DNA of 64,000 nucleotides. Source: Parafrankia discariae. Lineage in GTDB: Bacteria > Actinomycetota > Actinomycetes > Frankiales > Frankiaceae. The first letter of the stretch is position 1; every line of letters begins with the position of its first letter. Location of the stretch: positions 62,001 to 126,000 of the forward strand of contig NZ_KB891252.1 in NCBI RefSeq assembly GCF_000373365.1, given 5' to 3'. The translations under genes were made by a program, and so were the position numbers. A model generated the notes under the pieces. The model searched no databases. It saw nothing but the letters and a program-made list of their open reading frames with translations, and was not told the origin of the DNA. Of this stretch, positions 18,340 to 28,356 are shown piece after piece.

Positions 18340-20268
18340 CTATTCGACCGTGACGGACTTGGCCAGGTTGCGCGGCTGGTCGACGTCCAGCCCACGGGCG
18401 AGCGCGAGCTCGCAGGCGAAGACCTGCAGCGGCAGCGTCGTGACCAGCGGCGCGAACAGCGACGACGTGGCGGGCACCCGGATCAGGTGGTCCGCGTAGG
18501 GCTCGACGGCGGTGTCGCCCTCCTCCGCGATCACGATCGTCCGGGCACCGCGGGCCCGGACCTCCTGGATGTTGGAGACGATCTTCCCGTGCAGGCTCGC
18601 CCGCCCGCGCGGCGACGGCACGATCACGACCACCGGCAGGCCGGGCTCGATCAGCGCGATCGGGCCGTGCTTCAGCTCCCCGGCTGGGAAGCCCTCAGCG
18701 TGCATGTAGGCCAGTTCCTTCAGCTTGAGCGCGCCCTCCAACGCCACCGGGTAGCCGACGTGGCGGCCGAGGAAGAGCACCGCCTTGGCGTCGGCCAGGC
18801 CGCGGGCGAGCTCCCGCACCGGCTCGACGGTGGCGAGCGTGCGCCGGACGAGCTCCGGGACGCGCTGTAGCCGGTCCACGTAGGCGGCGACCTCGTCGCC
18901 GTAGAGGACACCCCGGGTCTGGGCCAGGAACAGCCCGACGAGCAGGCAGGCCGCCACCTGCCCGAGGAACGTCTTCGTCGCCGCGACGCCCACCTCGGGG
19001 CCGCACCGGGTGTACAGGACGGCGTCCGACTCACGCGGGATCGTCGAGCCGTTGGTGTTGCAGATCGCCAGCACGCGGGCCTTCTGCTCCCGGGCGTGCT
19101 TGACCGCCATCAGGGTGTCGAGCGTCTCGCCGCTCTGGCTGATCGCGACGACCAGCGTCGAACGGTCGAGCACCGGGTCGCGGTAGCGGAACTCCGAGGC
19201 CATCTCGACCTCGCAGGGCAGCCGCGTCCAGTGCTCGATCGCGTACTTGGCGATCAGGCCGGCGTGGTAGGCCGTCCCGCAGGCCACGATGAAGACCTTG
19301 TCGATGTCGCGGAAGTCCTGGTCGGAGAGGCGCTCCTCGTCCAGGACGATCGTGCCCTCCGCGGAGAGCCGGCCGCGCAGCGTGTCGGCGAGCGCCGTCG
19401 GCTGCTCGCTGATCTCCTTCAGCATGAAGTAGGGGTAGCCGCCCTTCTCGGCGGCGCTCGCGTCCCAGTCGACGTGGTAGCGGCGGCCCTCGACGACGGC
19501 ACCGGCGAAGTCGTAGACGGTCACGCCTTCGCGCCGGGCCTCGACGAGCTGGTCCTGGCCGATCTCGAGCGCCTCGCGGGTGTGCGCGATGAACGCGGAG
19601 ACGTCACTGGCCAGGAAGGTCTCGCCCGCGCCGAGACCGACGACGAGCGGGCTGTTGCGCCGCGCGCCCACGACGACCTCGGGATGGTCGCGGTGCAGGA
19701 CGACGAGCGTGAAGGCGCCCTCCAGTCGGCGGCACACGTTGCGCACCGCCTCGCTGAGCGGGTGCGCGATCGCCGCCCCGGCGGCCGACCCCGCCGACCC
19801 GGCCGATCTCGGCGCCGCCGCGCCGGCCGCGCGGGTGCCGGGGTCGCGGGCCATCTCGATCTCGAGCAGGTGGGCGACGACCTCGGTGTCGGTCTCGCTG
19901 GCCAGCTCGTGGCCGGCCGCCTCCAGCTCGGCGCGCAGCTCGGCGAAGTTCTCGATGATTCCGTTGTGGATCACCGCGACGGTGCTGGTGCAGTCGGTGT
20001 GCGGGTGGGCGTTGACGTCGGTCGGGCCGCCGTGGGTCGCCCAGCGGGTGTGCCCCATCCCCGTCGTGCCGGGCATGGGGTCGTTGTCCTCGCCGAGGAC
20101 CTTCTCCAGGTTGGCGAGCCGCCCGGCACGGCGCGCGGTACGCAGCGCGCCCGCGCCGACGACGGCGACCCCCGCGGAGTCGTAGCCGCGGTACTCCAGC
20201 CGGCGCAACCCGCTCAGCGCGACGTCCAAGGCCGATTGATCACCGACGTAACCAATGATCCCGCACAT
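18340..20268 (-). CDS. glmS: Glutamine-fructose-6-phosphate aminotransferase GlmS
   Basis: A 642-residue enzyme that makes glucosamine-6-phosphate, the first step to UDP-GlcNAc. The mature N-terminus is Cys2 (MCGIIGYVG), the glutaminase nucleophile. The glutaminase domain covers about 1-250, two SIS sugar-isomerase domains follow (SQSGETLDT and the late KELAYMHAEGFPAGELKHG), and the C-terminus LAKSVTVE is canonical. It is longer than usual because of an Ala/Gly/Ser-rich insertion at about residues 140-160. ATG at 20268 is fixed by Cys2. It lies 88 nt downstream of glmM. No glmS ribozyme is apparent upstream. Confidence 0.98.
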   Translation of the reverse strand: MCGIIGYVGDQSALDVALSGLRRLEYRGYDSAGVAVVGAGALRTARRAGRLANLEKVLGEDNDPMPGTTGMGHTRWATHGGPTDVNAHPHTDCTSTVAVIHNGIIENFAELRAELEAAGHELASETDTEVVAHLLEIEMARDPGTRAAGAAAPRSAGSAGSAAGAAIAHPLSEAVRNVCRRLEGAFTLVVLHRDHPEVVVGARRNSPLVVGLGAGETFLASDVSAFIAHTREALEIGQDQLVEARREGVTVYDFAGAVVEGRRYHVDWDASAAEKGGYPYFMLKEISEQPTALADTLRGRLSAEGTIVLDEERLSDQDFRDIDKVFIVACGTAYHAGLIAKYAIEHWTRLPCEVEMASEFRYRDPVLDRSTLVVAISQSGETLDTLMAVKHAREQKARVLAICNTNGSTIPRESDAVLYTRCGPEVGVAATKTFLGQVAACLLVGLFLAQTRGVLYGDEVAAYVDRLQRVPELVRRTLATVEPVRELARGLADAKAVLFLGRHVGYPVALEGALKLKELAYMHAEGFPAGELKHGPIALIEPGLPVVVIVPSPRGRASLHGKIVSNIQEVRARGARTIVIAEEGDTAVEPYADHLIRVPATSSLFAPLVTTLPLQVFACELALARGLDVDQPRNLAKSVTVE

Positions 20269-20356
20269 GTTGCTCAGCGTACGCAGTCCGGTCCGGGCGC
20301 CGGGCACGGACCGCTCGGTTGCCGGGGATGTCCCTTTGCCGGGCGGGAACGTTGGA

Positions 20357-21766
20357 TCAGCGCAGGGCGCGCTGCACGACGTCGGCGAGCCGACCGGCGA
20401 CGTCCCGGGCCAGCTCGTCCGTCGGCGCCTCGACCATCACCCGCACCAGCGGCTCGGTGCCGGACGGCCGCAGCAGGACCCGGCCGGTCCCGCCCAGCTC
20501 CGCCTCGGCGTCGGCCACCGCGGCCCGCAGCTCGTCGGAGCTCTCCGCGCGCGCCCGGTCGACGCCGCGGACGTTCACCAGGACCTGCGGCAGCCGGGTC
20601 ATCACCTTCGCCAGCTCGTGCAGCGGCTGGCTGGTCTCCGCCATCCGGCCGAGGATCTGCAGGGCGGTGAGCAGCCCGTCGCCGGTGCCGGCGTGGCGGA
20701 GGAAGACCACGTGCCCGCTCTGTTCCCCGCCGAGCGAGTAGGCACCGGAGCGCATGGCCTCCAGGACGTAGCGGTCCCCGACCGGGGTGGTGACCACGTC
20801 GATGCCGGCGTCGCGCATGGCGTGGTGGAAGCCGAGATTCGACATCACGGTGACGACGACGGTGCCGCGCTCGAGCTCGCCGCGCTCGGCGAGTGCCAGC
20901 GCGCAGAGCGCGAGGATCTGGTCACCGTCGACGATCTCGCCGGTGGAGTCCACGGCCAGGCAACGGTCGGCGTCGCCGTCGTGGGCGATGCCGGCGTCGG
21001 CGCCGTGCGCCAGGACGGCGTCGCACAGGCTGTCGAGATGGGTCGCCCCGGACCGGTCGTTGATGCGCAGGCCGTCACCGTCCGCGTGCAGCGCGATGAC
21101 GTCGGCGCCGGCGGCGCGCAGGACCCGCGGGGCGAGGTCGGAGGCGGCGCCCTGGGCGCAGTCCACGACGACCCGCAGGCCGCGCAGCCCACCAGGGCCG
21201 CCGGGCAGGGTCGCCAGCAGGTGGTCGACGTACCCGTCCACGAGCGTGCTGTCGTCGCGGACCCGCCCGACCGCGGCCGCCGTCGGACGGCGCGCCGCCG
21301 GGGCGGTCATCCGGCGCTCGATGGCGTCCTCGACGTCGTCCGGCAGCTTCAGCCCGCCCGCGGCGAACAGCTTGATCCCGTTGTCGGGCATCGGGTTGTG
21401 GCTCGCGGAGAGCATCACGCCCAGGTCCGCGCCGGTCGCGGCGACCACGTAGGACACCGCGGGGGTCGGCACGACCCCGATCCGGGTGACGTCCGCGCCC
21501 GCGCGGGCCAGACCTGCCACGACCGCGGCCTCGAGGAACTCACCGGAGGGGCGGGTGTCCCGCCCCACGACGACGAGCGGCCGGTGGTCGATCCCGTCGG
21601 CGTTCGCGGACCGGGCGACCGGCACGCCGTCCACCGGACCGGGCGGCGGGGTGCCGCGGTCCGCGACCTCCTCCACCGCGGCGGACGCCAGCGCGAGCGC
21701 CAGCTCCGCCGTCAGGTCGGCGTTCGCGACACCGCGGACGCCGTCGGTGCCGAAAAGCCTCGCCAC
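20357..21766 (-). CDS. glmM: Phosphoglucosamine mutase GlmM
   Basis: A 469-residue mutase converting GlcN-6-P to GlcN-1-P for UDP-GlcNAc. [10 protein letters not shown] opens the protein, the phosphoserine is S122 in [11 protein letters not shown], the metal loop is DGDADR and the phosphate-binding [14 protein letters not shown] is near the end. About 20 extra residues (36-62) after the first helix make it longer than the usual 445-450. GTG at 21766 follows GGGAGG. It is upstream of glmS; rpsI precedes it but a hairpin lies between them. Confidence 0.98.
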   Translation of the reverse strand: MARLFGTDGVRGVANADLTAELALALASAAVEEVADRGTPPPGPVDGVPVARSANADGIDHRPLVVVGRDTRPSGEFLEAAVVAGLARAGADVTRIGVVPTPAVSYVVAATGADLGVMLSASHNPMPDNGIKLFAAGGLKLPDDVEDAIERRMTAPAARRPTAAAVGRVRDDSTLVDGYVDHLLATLPGGPGGLRGLRVVVDCAQGAASDLAPRVLRAAGADVIALHADGDGLRINDRSGATHLDSLCDAVLAHGADAGIAHDGDADRCLAVDSTGEIVDGDQILALCALALAERGELERGTVVVTVMSNLGFHHAMRDAGIDVVTTPVGDRYVLEAMRSGAYSLGGEQSGHVVFLRHAGTGDGLLTALQILGRMAETSQPLHELAKVMTRLPQVLVNVRGVDRARAESSDELRAAVADAEAELGGTGRVLLRPSGTEPLVRVMVEAPTDELARDVAGRLADVVQRALR

Positions 21767-21870
21767 TGAGGCCTCCCAAGGGATCGGAGCAGCACCGCCG
21801 CGCGCCACCGGCACGCCGCGCGGACAACGGAACGAGACCACTGGATGGAACGAAACCACCGCGCGACTGT

Positions 21871-21899
21871 GAGCCCGGCAGGACGTGCCTGCCGGGCTC
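21871..21899 (-). terminator. Hairpin between rpsI and glmM
   Basis: GAGCCCGGCAGG (21871-21882) pairs with CCTGCCGGGCTC (21888-21899), 12 bp, loop ACGTG, 27 nt after the rpsI stop. It may end the rplM-rpsI transcript or weaken read-through into glmM. Confidence 0.75.
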
Positions 21900-21925
21900 G
21901 ACCACCGCACGCAGTGGGCAGCGGG

Positions 21926-22333
21926 TCAGCGCTTGCTGTACTGAGGCGCCTTACGGGCCTTCTTCAGGCCGTACTTCTTCCGCTCCTTCACCCGGGCGTC
22001 CCGGGTGAGGAAGCCCGCCTTCTTCAGAGTGGGGCGCGCCTCCTCGTCGACGATGAGCAGCGCCCGGGCGATGGCCAGGCGCAGCGCGCCGGCCTGGCCG
22101 GAGACGCCACCGCCGTGCAGGCGGGCCACCACGTCGTAGGACTCAGCCTTCTCCAGGGTCTTCAGCGGCTCGTTCACGAGCTGCTGATGCACCTTGTTGG
22201 GGAAGTACTCCTCGAGCTTGCGCCCGTTGAGGGTCCAGTTGCCGGTGCCCGGGATCAGGCGCACCCGGACGACCGCCTCCTTGCGCCGCCCGGTAGCACG
22301 GGGATTGCCCTGGGCGTCGGTCACGACAGCCAC
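21926..22333 (-). CDS. rpsI: 30S ribosomal protein S9
   Basis: A 135-residue S9. It contains [13 protein letters not shown], the VNEPLKTLE and [20 protein letters not shown] segments and the invariant C-terminal tail ...RKAPQYSKR that reaches the P-site tRNA. It starts with GTG at 22333. It follows rplM by 132 nt; an rplM-rpsI pair is universal. The gap holds a 9-bp hairpin at 22382-22408. Confidence 0.99.
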   Translation of the reverse strand: MAVVTDAQGNPRATGRRKEAVVRVRLIPGTGNWTLNGRKLEEYFPNKVHQQLVNEPLKTLEKAESYDVVARLHGGGVSGQAGALRLAIARALLIVDEEARPTLKKAGFLTRDARVKERKKYGLKKARKAPQYSKR

Positions 22334-22465
22334 GTCGCGTTCCTTCCTTGTTTGTAACCAGATCGCTCGAGGCCACCCGAAACGGCCCGATCGGTCATGT
22401 CGGGCCGTCAGTCGAACGGGCGCTGAACGCCACCCGCGCGGTTCGGGATGCCCATCGAGCCGCGA

Positions 22466-22909
22466 CTACTGCGCGACCTGCTTGATCTCGTACGGGACGG
22501 GCTGCTGCGCCTGGTGCGGGTGAGTCGGGCCCGCGTACACCTTCAGCTTGCTGCCCTGCGCGCGGCCGAGCCGGTTGTGCGGCAGCATCCCATGGATCGC
22601 CCGCTCGACGATCACGTGGGGACGCGTGTCGAGCAGCTCGCCGTAGGACGTGCTGCGCAGACCACCCGGGAAGCCCGAGTGCCGGTGGTACTTGGCCTGC
22701 TCGCGCTTGTTGCCGGTCATCGCGACCTTGCCGGCGTTGATGATCACTACGAAGTCGCCCGTGTCGATGTGCGGGGCGAAGTACGGCTTGTTCTTGCCGC
22801 GCAGGAGCTGGGCCGCCTGGCTGGCCAGCCGACCGAGCACGACGTCGGTGGCATCGATGATGTGCCACGCGCGCTGTACGTCCGCGGGCTTGGGCTGGTA
22901 CGTGCGCAC
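22466..22909 (-). CDS. rplM: 50S ribosomal protein L13
   Basis: A 147-residue L13, an early assembly protein of the large subunit. Typical segments are [35 protein letters not shown] and [18 protein letters not shown] at 22909 gives the standard N-terminus ([13 protein letters not shown]) and follows GAAGG. The frame is open for 75 codons upstream but is repetitive and not conserved there. The upstream region has unusual short repeats. Confidence 0.99.
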   Translation of the reverse strand: MRTYQPKPADVQRAWHIIDATDVVLGRLASQAAQLLRGKNKPYFAPHIDTGDFVVIINAGKVAMTGNKREQAKYHRHSGFPGGLRSTSYGELLDTRPHVIVERAIHGMLPHNRLGRAQGSKLKVYAGPTHPHQAQQPVPYEIKQVAQ

Positions 22910-23491
22910 AGGTCTGCCTTCTCGTTCGGACGAACTCGCGGGGAGCCTCGTCGATGTCGCTAGCGAGGTGCCCTGCAAGGCGAGGTGCGTTGCAAGGCGA
23001 GGTGTGCCAGATGCATTGCCAAGAGTCGCGTTACCCGAAGTGTGGGTGCGGGCCCCCAGCATTTGGACCCACAGCATTTGGACCCACAGCACGCGGGTCC
23101 TCTGCATACGAGCCCTCTGCACGCGGGGCTTCACCCACGAGGGGGCTGAGGACCGCAGCAGTCTTTGAGGTTACCAGGCGATCGGCGGAGCAGGACCTAC
23201 GGCTCCCGGCCGCGGGGCGGACGCCCGGCCGGATCGCCCCGGACACCCGGCCGATCCGGCCGCCCGGCGGCGTCATCTCCATGGCCCGGCCCGTCGCGCG
23301 GCCGCGACGGGCGACCGGAACAGCCCTGACTGGCCCATATGACTAGCTCCTATATTCTTTCGCCCACCGGCCGGGCGCGTCGGCTTCCACGGGAGCCGCG
23401 CCGCCCTCCGCCGGCCGAGCGCCGCACGGAGCCGTAGCAGGCACCGGGCAGCAGGCGGCAGGCCGTCGGGGGGACGAGCGAGGAGGAGCGC
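22910..23491. promoter_or_regulatory. Divergent region upstream of rplM, with short direct repeats
   Basis: It holds the promoters of rplM (minus) and of the membrane-protein gene (plus). Two 14-bp copies TGCAAGGCGAGGTG (22974-22987, 22991-23004) and two adjacent 15-bp copies AGCATTTGGACCCAC (23058-23072, 23073-23087) lie in the rplM leader side. On the plus strand TATATT (23351-23356) is a good -10 with a weak TGACTG -35 (23327-23332). No rplM promoter is clear. Confidence 0.55.
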
Positions 23492-25171
23492 ATGCCACCC
23501 GAACCCGGCAGCGGCGGGCCATCCACCGGCGCGACGGGGCCGCACGGCGGCCCATCGCCCCATGACGACCTCCGGTGGGCCCTGGATCCGAACGCCGTCG
23601 CCGCGTCGCCCTGGTACGGGGCTCCGGGCGGTCCGCCCGACCCGGTGGACCCCGCTTCCGGCGGGCCGGCGCCACGGTGGGGCGCCCCGGACCCGTTCCA
23701 GCCCGGCACGAGCCCGATGGACGTGGCCCCGGACGCGGCCCCGGACGCGGGCCCGGGGGACGCCGCCGCGGGCTGGGCCGCGGCGGACTCGGGCGGCCTG
23801 CCGGACTCGGGCGGCTGGACGCCTCCGGTCGAGGATCCGCTCTTCGGCCCGATGCCCACCTACTCCACCGGCGCCTATCCCCTCGCCGGCCACACGCCGG
23901 GCGGCTATCCGACCGGCGGCCATCCGCTCGGCGGACCTCCCACCGGCGGGCATCCGCTCGGCGGCCAGTCCGCCGACAGAACGCCGCCGTACGGGCAACC
24001 GTTCACCGGCGCGACCAGCTCGACCAGCTCCACCGGCCCTGTCCTCGCCACCGGCCCTGTCCTCGCCACCGGCCAGGGTGGCCCGGCAGCCGCCGGTCCC
24101 GCGACGGACGGCGCGGTCCTGGGCGGTGGCGGCGCCGGGGCCGGGCCGGCGGGTGACCCGTCGACCGGTCCCCGGACGGACGGCTATTCCTTCCAGGTCC
24201 GGACCGCCACGAGTCCGCTTCCCGTTCTCACGAAGTCGGCGGAGCCCGCGGCCACGGAAAGGCCCGCCCCTGACCATGCCCACCCGGCGGGTGCGCCGGG
24301 CGGGCCCAGATTCGACACCGCGCACGACGATCCCTATCCCGAGGACGAGCCCGTTCCCGGGCGGTTCGCCGCCTTCCAGCCGAGACGCTTCCAACTGCCG
24401 GCGGAGAGCGACATACCGGCGGCGGGTTGGCGGTGGGCCTTCCGGTCGCGAGGCGTCCTCGCGGTGGCCGTCGGCCTCGTCCTCGTCGTCCTCGCCGCGG
24501 GAGCAGTGGTCACGGTGCTTCGCGGCGGCGACGGTGGATCCACCGCGGCCGGCGCCAGGCCGACCGCCCCGTCCGTCGACCCGAACTTCATCAACAGCGC
24601 GCGGTCCGACTCCACCGCGGTGCGGCCGAACGAGTTCTTCGCCGACGAACGGGTCACCATCCAGGGGCACAACTACACCCGCATCGCCAGCAGCCTCGTC
24701 ACGGGATGTCCGGACCTGAGCGGGGAGCTCGTCACCGCGCTCAAGGGCAGTGTGTGCCGCCAGCTCGTCCGTGCCCTGTATGTCAGCGTCCCGGTCGCCG
24801 GTCAGCCGCAGGTGCTCGCCGGCCTCTCGGTCTTCGTCGTTGACGAGCAGGCCACCGCGACGGCGGCGGCGAAGATCGCGGCGGAGGGGCGAGGTGGGGT
24901 GGCGGCACCGCCGATCCCGGCGGGCTCCATCCAGAACCCGCGGATCCTCAGCCCGGGCGGCGACAACTCCTGGCGCGCCGCGATCGCCCGCGGGCACTAC
25001 ATGATCCTCACTCAGCTCGCCTACGTGGACGGCAGCCAGGGCTCGGCCAGCGACCCGGCCCTCCGGAACATGATCACGGATCTCGGGCTGATCGCCACCG
25101 AGCCGATCGCCCAGCGGATGCTCGTCGGCGGGACCGGCACCGCGCCCAGCCCGACCTCCGGCACCCGCTGA
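23492..25171 (+). CDS. Proline-rich single-pass membrane protein, unknown function
   Basis: A 559-residue protein. About 310 residues of Pro/Gly/Ala-rich, low-complexity sequence with internal repeats (GGHPLGG twice, TGPVLA twice) come first, then one transmembrane helix (about 321-343, VLAVAVGLVLVVLAAGAVV) and a 210-residue probably extracellular domain with two cysteines (TGCPDL, GSVCRQL) that could pair. ATG at 23492 follows GAGGAGGAG. It lies between rplM and truA, where M. tuberculosis carries its ESX-4 secretion genes, but it has no ESX motif. I cannot name a function; a cell-envelope or interaction role is a guess. Confidence 0.8.
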   Translation: MPPEPGSGGPSTGATGPHGGPSPHDDLRWALDPNAVAASPWYGAPGGPPDPVDPASGGPAPRWGAPDPFQPGTSPMDVAPDAAPDAGPGDAAAGWAAADSGGLPDSGGWTPPVEDPLFGPMPTYSTGAYPLAGHTPGGYPTGGHPLGGPPTGGHPLGGQSADRTPPYGQPFTGATSSTSSTGPVLATGPVLATGQGGPAAAGPATDGAVLGGGGAGAGPAGDPSTGPRTDGYSFQVRTATSPLPVLTKSAEPAATERPAPDHAHPAGAPGGPRFDTAHDDPYPEDEPVPGRFAAFQPRRFQLPAESDIPAAGWRWAFRSRGVLAVAVGLVLVVLAAGAVVTVLRGGDGGSTAAGARPTAPSVDPNFINSARSDSTAVRPNEFFADERVTIQGHNYTRIASSLVTGCPDLSGELVTALKGSVCRQLVRALYVSVPVAGQPQVLAGLSVFVVDEQATATAAAKIAAEGRGGVAAPPIPAGSIQNPRILSPGGDNSWRAAIARGHYMILTQLAYVDGSQGSASDPALRNMITDLGLIATEPIAQRMLVGGTGTAPSPTSGTR

Positions 25172-25204
25172 CCGGACCCGCCGGGCGGCGCTAGCGGGGC
25201 GGCG

Positions 25205-26032
25205 TCAGCCGGACGGCGTCGTCGGCACGCGGACCGCCCGGGTCACCTGGGCCCGTGCGGCGAGGGCGGTGTCCGGCGGGTAACGGACCTCCACCAGGGT
25301 CAGCCCGTGGGCCGGCAGGACGGTCACCGCGGGGTCGCGCATGCCCCGGCCCAGGACCCCGGCCACCCACTCCGGGCGCCGCCGGCCCTCCCCCACGGCC
25401 ACCAGCGCACCGACCAGGGCCCGCACCATGGAGTGGCAGAACGCGTCCGCCTCGACGTCGGCGAGGATGAGGCCGGGGGAACGGGAGACGTCCAGGCGCA
25501 GCAGGGTGCGCACGGTCGTGGCGCCCTCACGCCGCCGGCAGAAGGCCGCGAAGTCGTGCTCGCCGAGCAGGAGCAGCGCCGCCTCGGCCATCGCCGGGAC
25601 GTCCAGCGGCCGCGGCGAGGCCAGGGTGTCGAAACGGCGCAGCGGGTCCGCGCCGTACGGGGCGTCGGTGATCCGGTAGACGTATCTGCGGGACAGCGCC
25701 GAGAAGCGGGCGTCGAACCCGTCCGGGGCGGGGGCGAGGCCCTTCACCCGGACGGCGCGGTCGAGCACCCCGTTCAGCCTGCGGGCGAGCCCGCCGACCG
25801 GTGTGTCGTCGGGAATGTCGACGTGGGCCACCTGGCCGGCGGCGTGCACACCGGAATCTGTCCGCCCGGCGACGGTGAGCCGGACCGCGGGCAGCCGCGC
25901 GACCCGCATCAGCGCGTCCTCGACGTCGCCCTGGACCGTCCGCTGGCCGGGCTGGCGGGCCCAGCCGGCGAAGGCCGTGCCGTCGTAGGCGAGGTCCAGG
26001 CGCAGCCGGATCAGTCCCTCGGCCGGTCTCAT
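25205..26032 (-). CDS. truA: tRNA pseudouridine(38-40) synthase TruA
   Basis: A 275-residue pseudouridine synthase acting on positions 38-40 of tRNA anticodon stems. [21 protein letters not shown] opens the fold, the catalytic aspartate is D59 in GRTDSGVHA, and RYVYRI and [18 protein letters not shown] are conserved. ATG at 26032 follows GAGGGACG. The upstream open frame to 26383 is Gly/Pro-rich and not conserved. It follows rplQ with a 350-nt gap holding a hairpin, so it may be a separate unit. Confidence 0.97.
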   Translation of the reverse strand: MRPAEGLIRLRLDLAYDGTAFAGWARQPGQRTVQGDVEDALMRVARLPAVRLTVAGRTDSGVHAAGQVAHVDIPDDTPVGGLARRLNGVLDRAVRVKGLAPAPDGFDARFSALSRRYVYRITDAPYGADPLRRFDTLASPRPLDVPAMAEAALLLLGEHDFAAFCRRREGATTVRTLLRLDVSRSPGLILADVEADAFCHSMVRALVGALVAVGEGRRRPEWVAGVLGRGMRDPAVTVLPAHGLTLVEVRYPPDTALAARAQVTRAVRVPTTPSG

Positions 26033-26382
26033 GAGCGCGCGTCCCTCGTGTCGAAGCTGCGCCGGCCGATCAACCCCGCGCACGGCCTTCCCGGGGCCAT
26101 GGCCAGCACCGTCGCCACCAGGGCCACCGCCACCAGGGCCACCGCGACCAGGGGCACCGGCCCCCGGTTCCGGCGCCTCGCCGGTGGCCGGTGGTCCCAT
26201 CACGTTCTCCCACCCCACGACACGGCCGCCACGGGTCGCCCCGGCCCGGACCGCCGTGAGCGGCAGGACGCCCGGCGGGGCGCCACAGGGCAGGAGCCCG
26301 CCGCCCATGATGGGCGACGGGCTCCTGCCTGGACCAGAGACCAACGTGAGCGGTCGGACCGGGCGACGGCCGACCGGCATCA
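26033..26382. other. Gap between rplQ and truA with tandem repeat
   Basis: No gene. An imperfect tandem repeat of CCACCAGGGCCACCG-type units lies at about 26110-26150. The rplQ hairpin is at 26289-26329. Confidence 0.5.
26289..26329 (-). terminator. Terminator after rplQ
   Basis: GGCAGGAGCCCG...CGCCCAT pairs with ATGGGCG...CGGGCTCCTGCC, a long stem with one mismatch, 54 nt after the rplQ stop. No T tract. Confidence 0.75.
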
Positions 26383-26970
26383 TCAGCTCTCCGGCTTGGT
26401 GTCCTCGGCCTTGGTCGTCGCCGCGTCGTCCGCGGCGCCGGCCTCGGCGGTGGGCTGCTCCGCCTGGGCCTCGGCCGCCACCGCGGCGGCGGTCGGCGAC
26501 TCGTTCTTGAGGTCGTCGGCGGCCTCCGCCGTCGCCCCGGTCGGAGCCTTGCGGGCCGCGAAACGGGTGCCACGGGCACGCTCGGCCTCGGCGACGGCCG
26601 TCTGCGCGACGGTCAGCGCCTCTACCAGCTCGATGCGGGCCATCGGCGCCGCGTCGCCCCGGCGGGGGCCGAGCTTCACGATCCGCGTGTAGCCACCGGG
26701 ACGGTCGGCGTAGCGCGGGCCGATCTCGGTGAAGAGCGTGTGGACGACCGAGTTGTTCCGGACGACCCGCATCACCCTGCGCCGCGCGTGCAGGTCACCA
26801 CGCTTCGCGTGGGTGACCAGGCGCTCGGCGTAGGGACGCAGCCGGCGCGCCTTGGCCTCAGTGGTCGTGATGCCACCGTGCTCGAACAGCGCGGTGGCGA
26901 GGTTGGCCAGCAGCAGCCGCTCATGTGCGGGGCTGCCGCCGAGCCGGGCGCCCTTGGTTGGCGTGGGCAT
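26383..26970 (-). CDS. rplQ: 50S ribosomal protein L17 with Ala/Glu-rich tail
   Basis: A 195-residue L17. The core (about 1-120) has [32 protein letters not shown]-type N-terminus and the [16 protein letters not shown] end. The next 75 residues are Ala/Glu/Thr-rich and probably disordered, a frequent actinobacterial extension. It is last in the alpha operon, 123 nt after rpoA. Confidence 0.98.
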   Translation of the reverse strand: MPTPTKGARLGGSPAHERLLLANLATALFEHGGITTTEAKARRLRPYAERLVTHAKRGDLHARRRVMRVVRNNSVVHTLFTEIGPRYADRPGGYTRIVKLGPRRGDAAPMARIELVEALTVAQTAVAEAERARGTRFAARKAPTGATAEAADDLKNESPTAAAVAAEAQAEQPTAEAGAADDAATTKAEDTKPES

Positions 26971-27093
26971 GATGGGTGCTCCTCGTTCCTTTCGCTGCTC
27001 TCCGGGCGCCGCCGGGAAGCACGGCTAGGCCCCCGGTGGACGTGCGCCCCGGGCGACCGGCTGGAACCGGGCGACCGGGGACACACGGTCAGA

Positions 27094-28143
27094 TCAGTAC
27101 TGTTCGGTCTCGACGAACTCGCGACCGTCGTCGGACGGGTCGGAGAACGACGGGTTGTACGTGTCGGTGCCGTACGTGTCGACGGCCTGACGCGGGTCGA
27201 ACCCGGGCGGGGAGTCCTTGAGCTGCAGGCCCATGGCACCCAGCTTGGTCTTGACCTCGTCGATCGACTTCTGCCCGAAGTTACGGATGTCGAGCAGATC
27301 CGCCTCGCTGCGGGACACCAGCTCACCGATGGTGTGGATGCCCTCGCGCTTGAGGCAGTTGTACGAGCGGACGGTCAGGTCCATCTCCTCGATCGGCAGC
27401 GCCAGGTCGGCGGCCAGGGCGGCGTCCGCCGCGGACGGGCCGATGTCGACGCCCTCCGCCTCGGCGTTGAGCTCCTGGGCCAGCCCGAACAGGCCGACGA
27501 GGGTCTTGCCGGCGCTGGCCATCGCGTCCCGCGGGGAGATCGACTGCTTCGTCTCCACGTCGACGATGAGCCGGTCGAAGTCCGTGCGCTGCTCCACACG
27601 GGTCGCCTCGACCTTGTAGGTCACCTTCAGCACCGGGGAGTAGATGGAGTCGATCGGGATACGACCGATCTCCTGCCCCGGCTGCTTGTTCTGGGCGGCG
27701 CTGACGTAGCCACGGCCCCGCTCGACGGTCAGCTCGATCTCGAGCTTGCCCTTGTCGTTGAGGGTGGCCAGGTGCAGGTCGGGGTTGTGCACCTCGACGC
27801 CGGCCGGCGGCGCGATGTCGGCCGCGGTGACCTCACCAGGGCCCTGCTTGCGCAGGTACATCACGGTCGGCTCGTCGTTGTCGGAGCTGACGACCAGTTC
27901 CTTGAGGTTCAGGATCAGGTCGGTCACGTCCTCCTTGACCCCGGGAACCGTGGAGAACTCGTGCAGGACGCCGTCCACCCGGATACTCGTCACGGCCGCG
28001 CCCGGGATGGAGGACAGCAGGGTGCGACGCAGCGAGTTGCCGAGGGTGTAGCCGAAGCCCGGCTCGAGCGGCTCGATCACGAAACGCGACCGGAACTCGG
28101 AGATCGGGTCCTCGACGAGCGAGGGACGCTGAGCGATCAGCAT
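27094..28143 (-). CDS. rpoA: RNA polymerase alpha subunit
   Basis: A 349-residue alpha subunit. The N-terminal dimerisation domain (1-230) has [19 protein letters not shown], the helix that seeds polymerase assembly. The C-terminal domain (about 250-315) has [21 protein letters not shown] and [11 protein letters not shown] for UP-element and activator contacts. An acidic tail follows. ATG at 28143 follows GGAAGGAAG. A hairpin 11 nt after rpsD separates it from the preceding gene. Confidence 0.99.
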   Translation of the reverse strand: MLIAQRPSLVEDPISEFRSRFVIEPLEPGFGYTLGNSLRRTLLSSIPGAAVTSIRVDGVLHEFSTVPGVKEDVTDLILNLKELVVSSDNDEPTVMYLRKQGPGEVTAADIAPPAGVEVHNPDLHLATLNDKGKLEIELTVERGRGYVSAAQNKQPGQEIGRIPIDSIYSPVLKVTYKVEATRVEQRTDFDRLIVDVETKQSISPRDAMASAGKTLVGLFGLAQELNAEAEGVDIGPSAADAALAADLALPIEEMDLTVRSYNCLKREGIHTIGELVSRSEADLLDIRNFGQKSIDEVKTKLGAMGLQLKDSPPGFDPRQAVDTYGTDTYNPSFSDPSDDGREFVETEQY

Positions 28144-28319
28144 GAGAGAACTTCCTTCCGAACACGGCGACCGCCATATGACGCCGTGGGAGCTCCCGAC
28201 AAGGAGCCGGCACGGGGGCATCGGTCCGCCCCCGCACCACACAACAGTACGCCGGGCGGGAATGATCCGCGGCCCGGCCGCCACCCGACCCCGGCACGGG
28301 ACCGGGGACCGACGCCAAC

Positions 28320-28346
28320 CCGGCGCCGGCACGAGACCGGCGCCGG
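28320..28346 (-). terminator. Hairpin between rpsD and rpoA
   Basis: CCGGCGCCGG (28320-28329) pairs with CCGGCGCCGG (28337-28346), 10 bp, 7-nt loop, just after the rpsD stop (28357). It may be an attenuator inside the alpha operon or a processing site. Confidence 0.6.
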
Positions 28347-28356
28347 ACGACGGCGA

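Noticed and set aside
20269-20356. glmS ribozyme
   Set aside because: The 88-nt gap is too short and lacks the conserved core; the ribozyme is mainly found in Firmicutes.
23058-23087. Possible CRISPR-like repeats upstream of rplM
   Set aside because: Only two adjacent 15-bp copies and no spacers.
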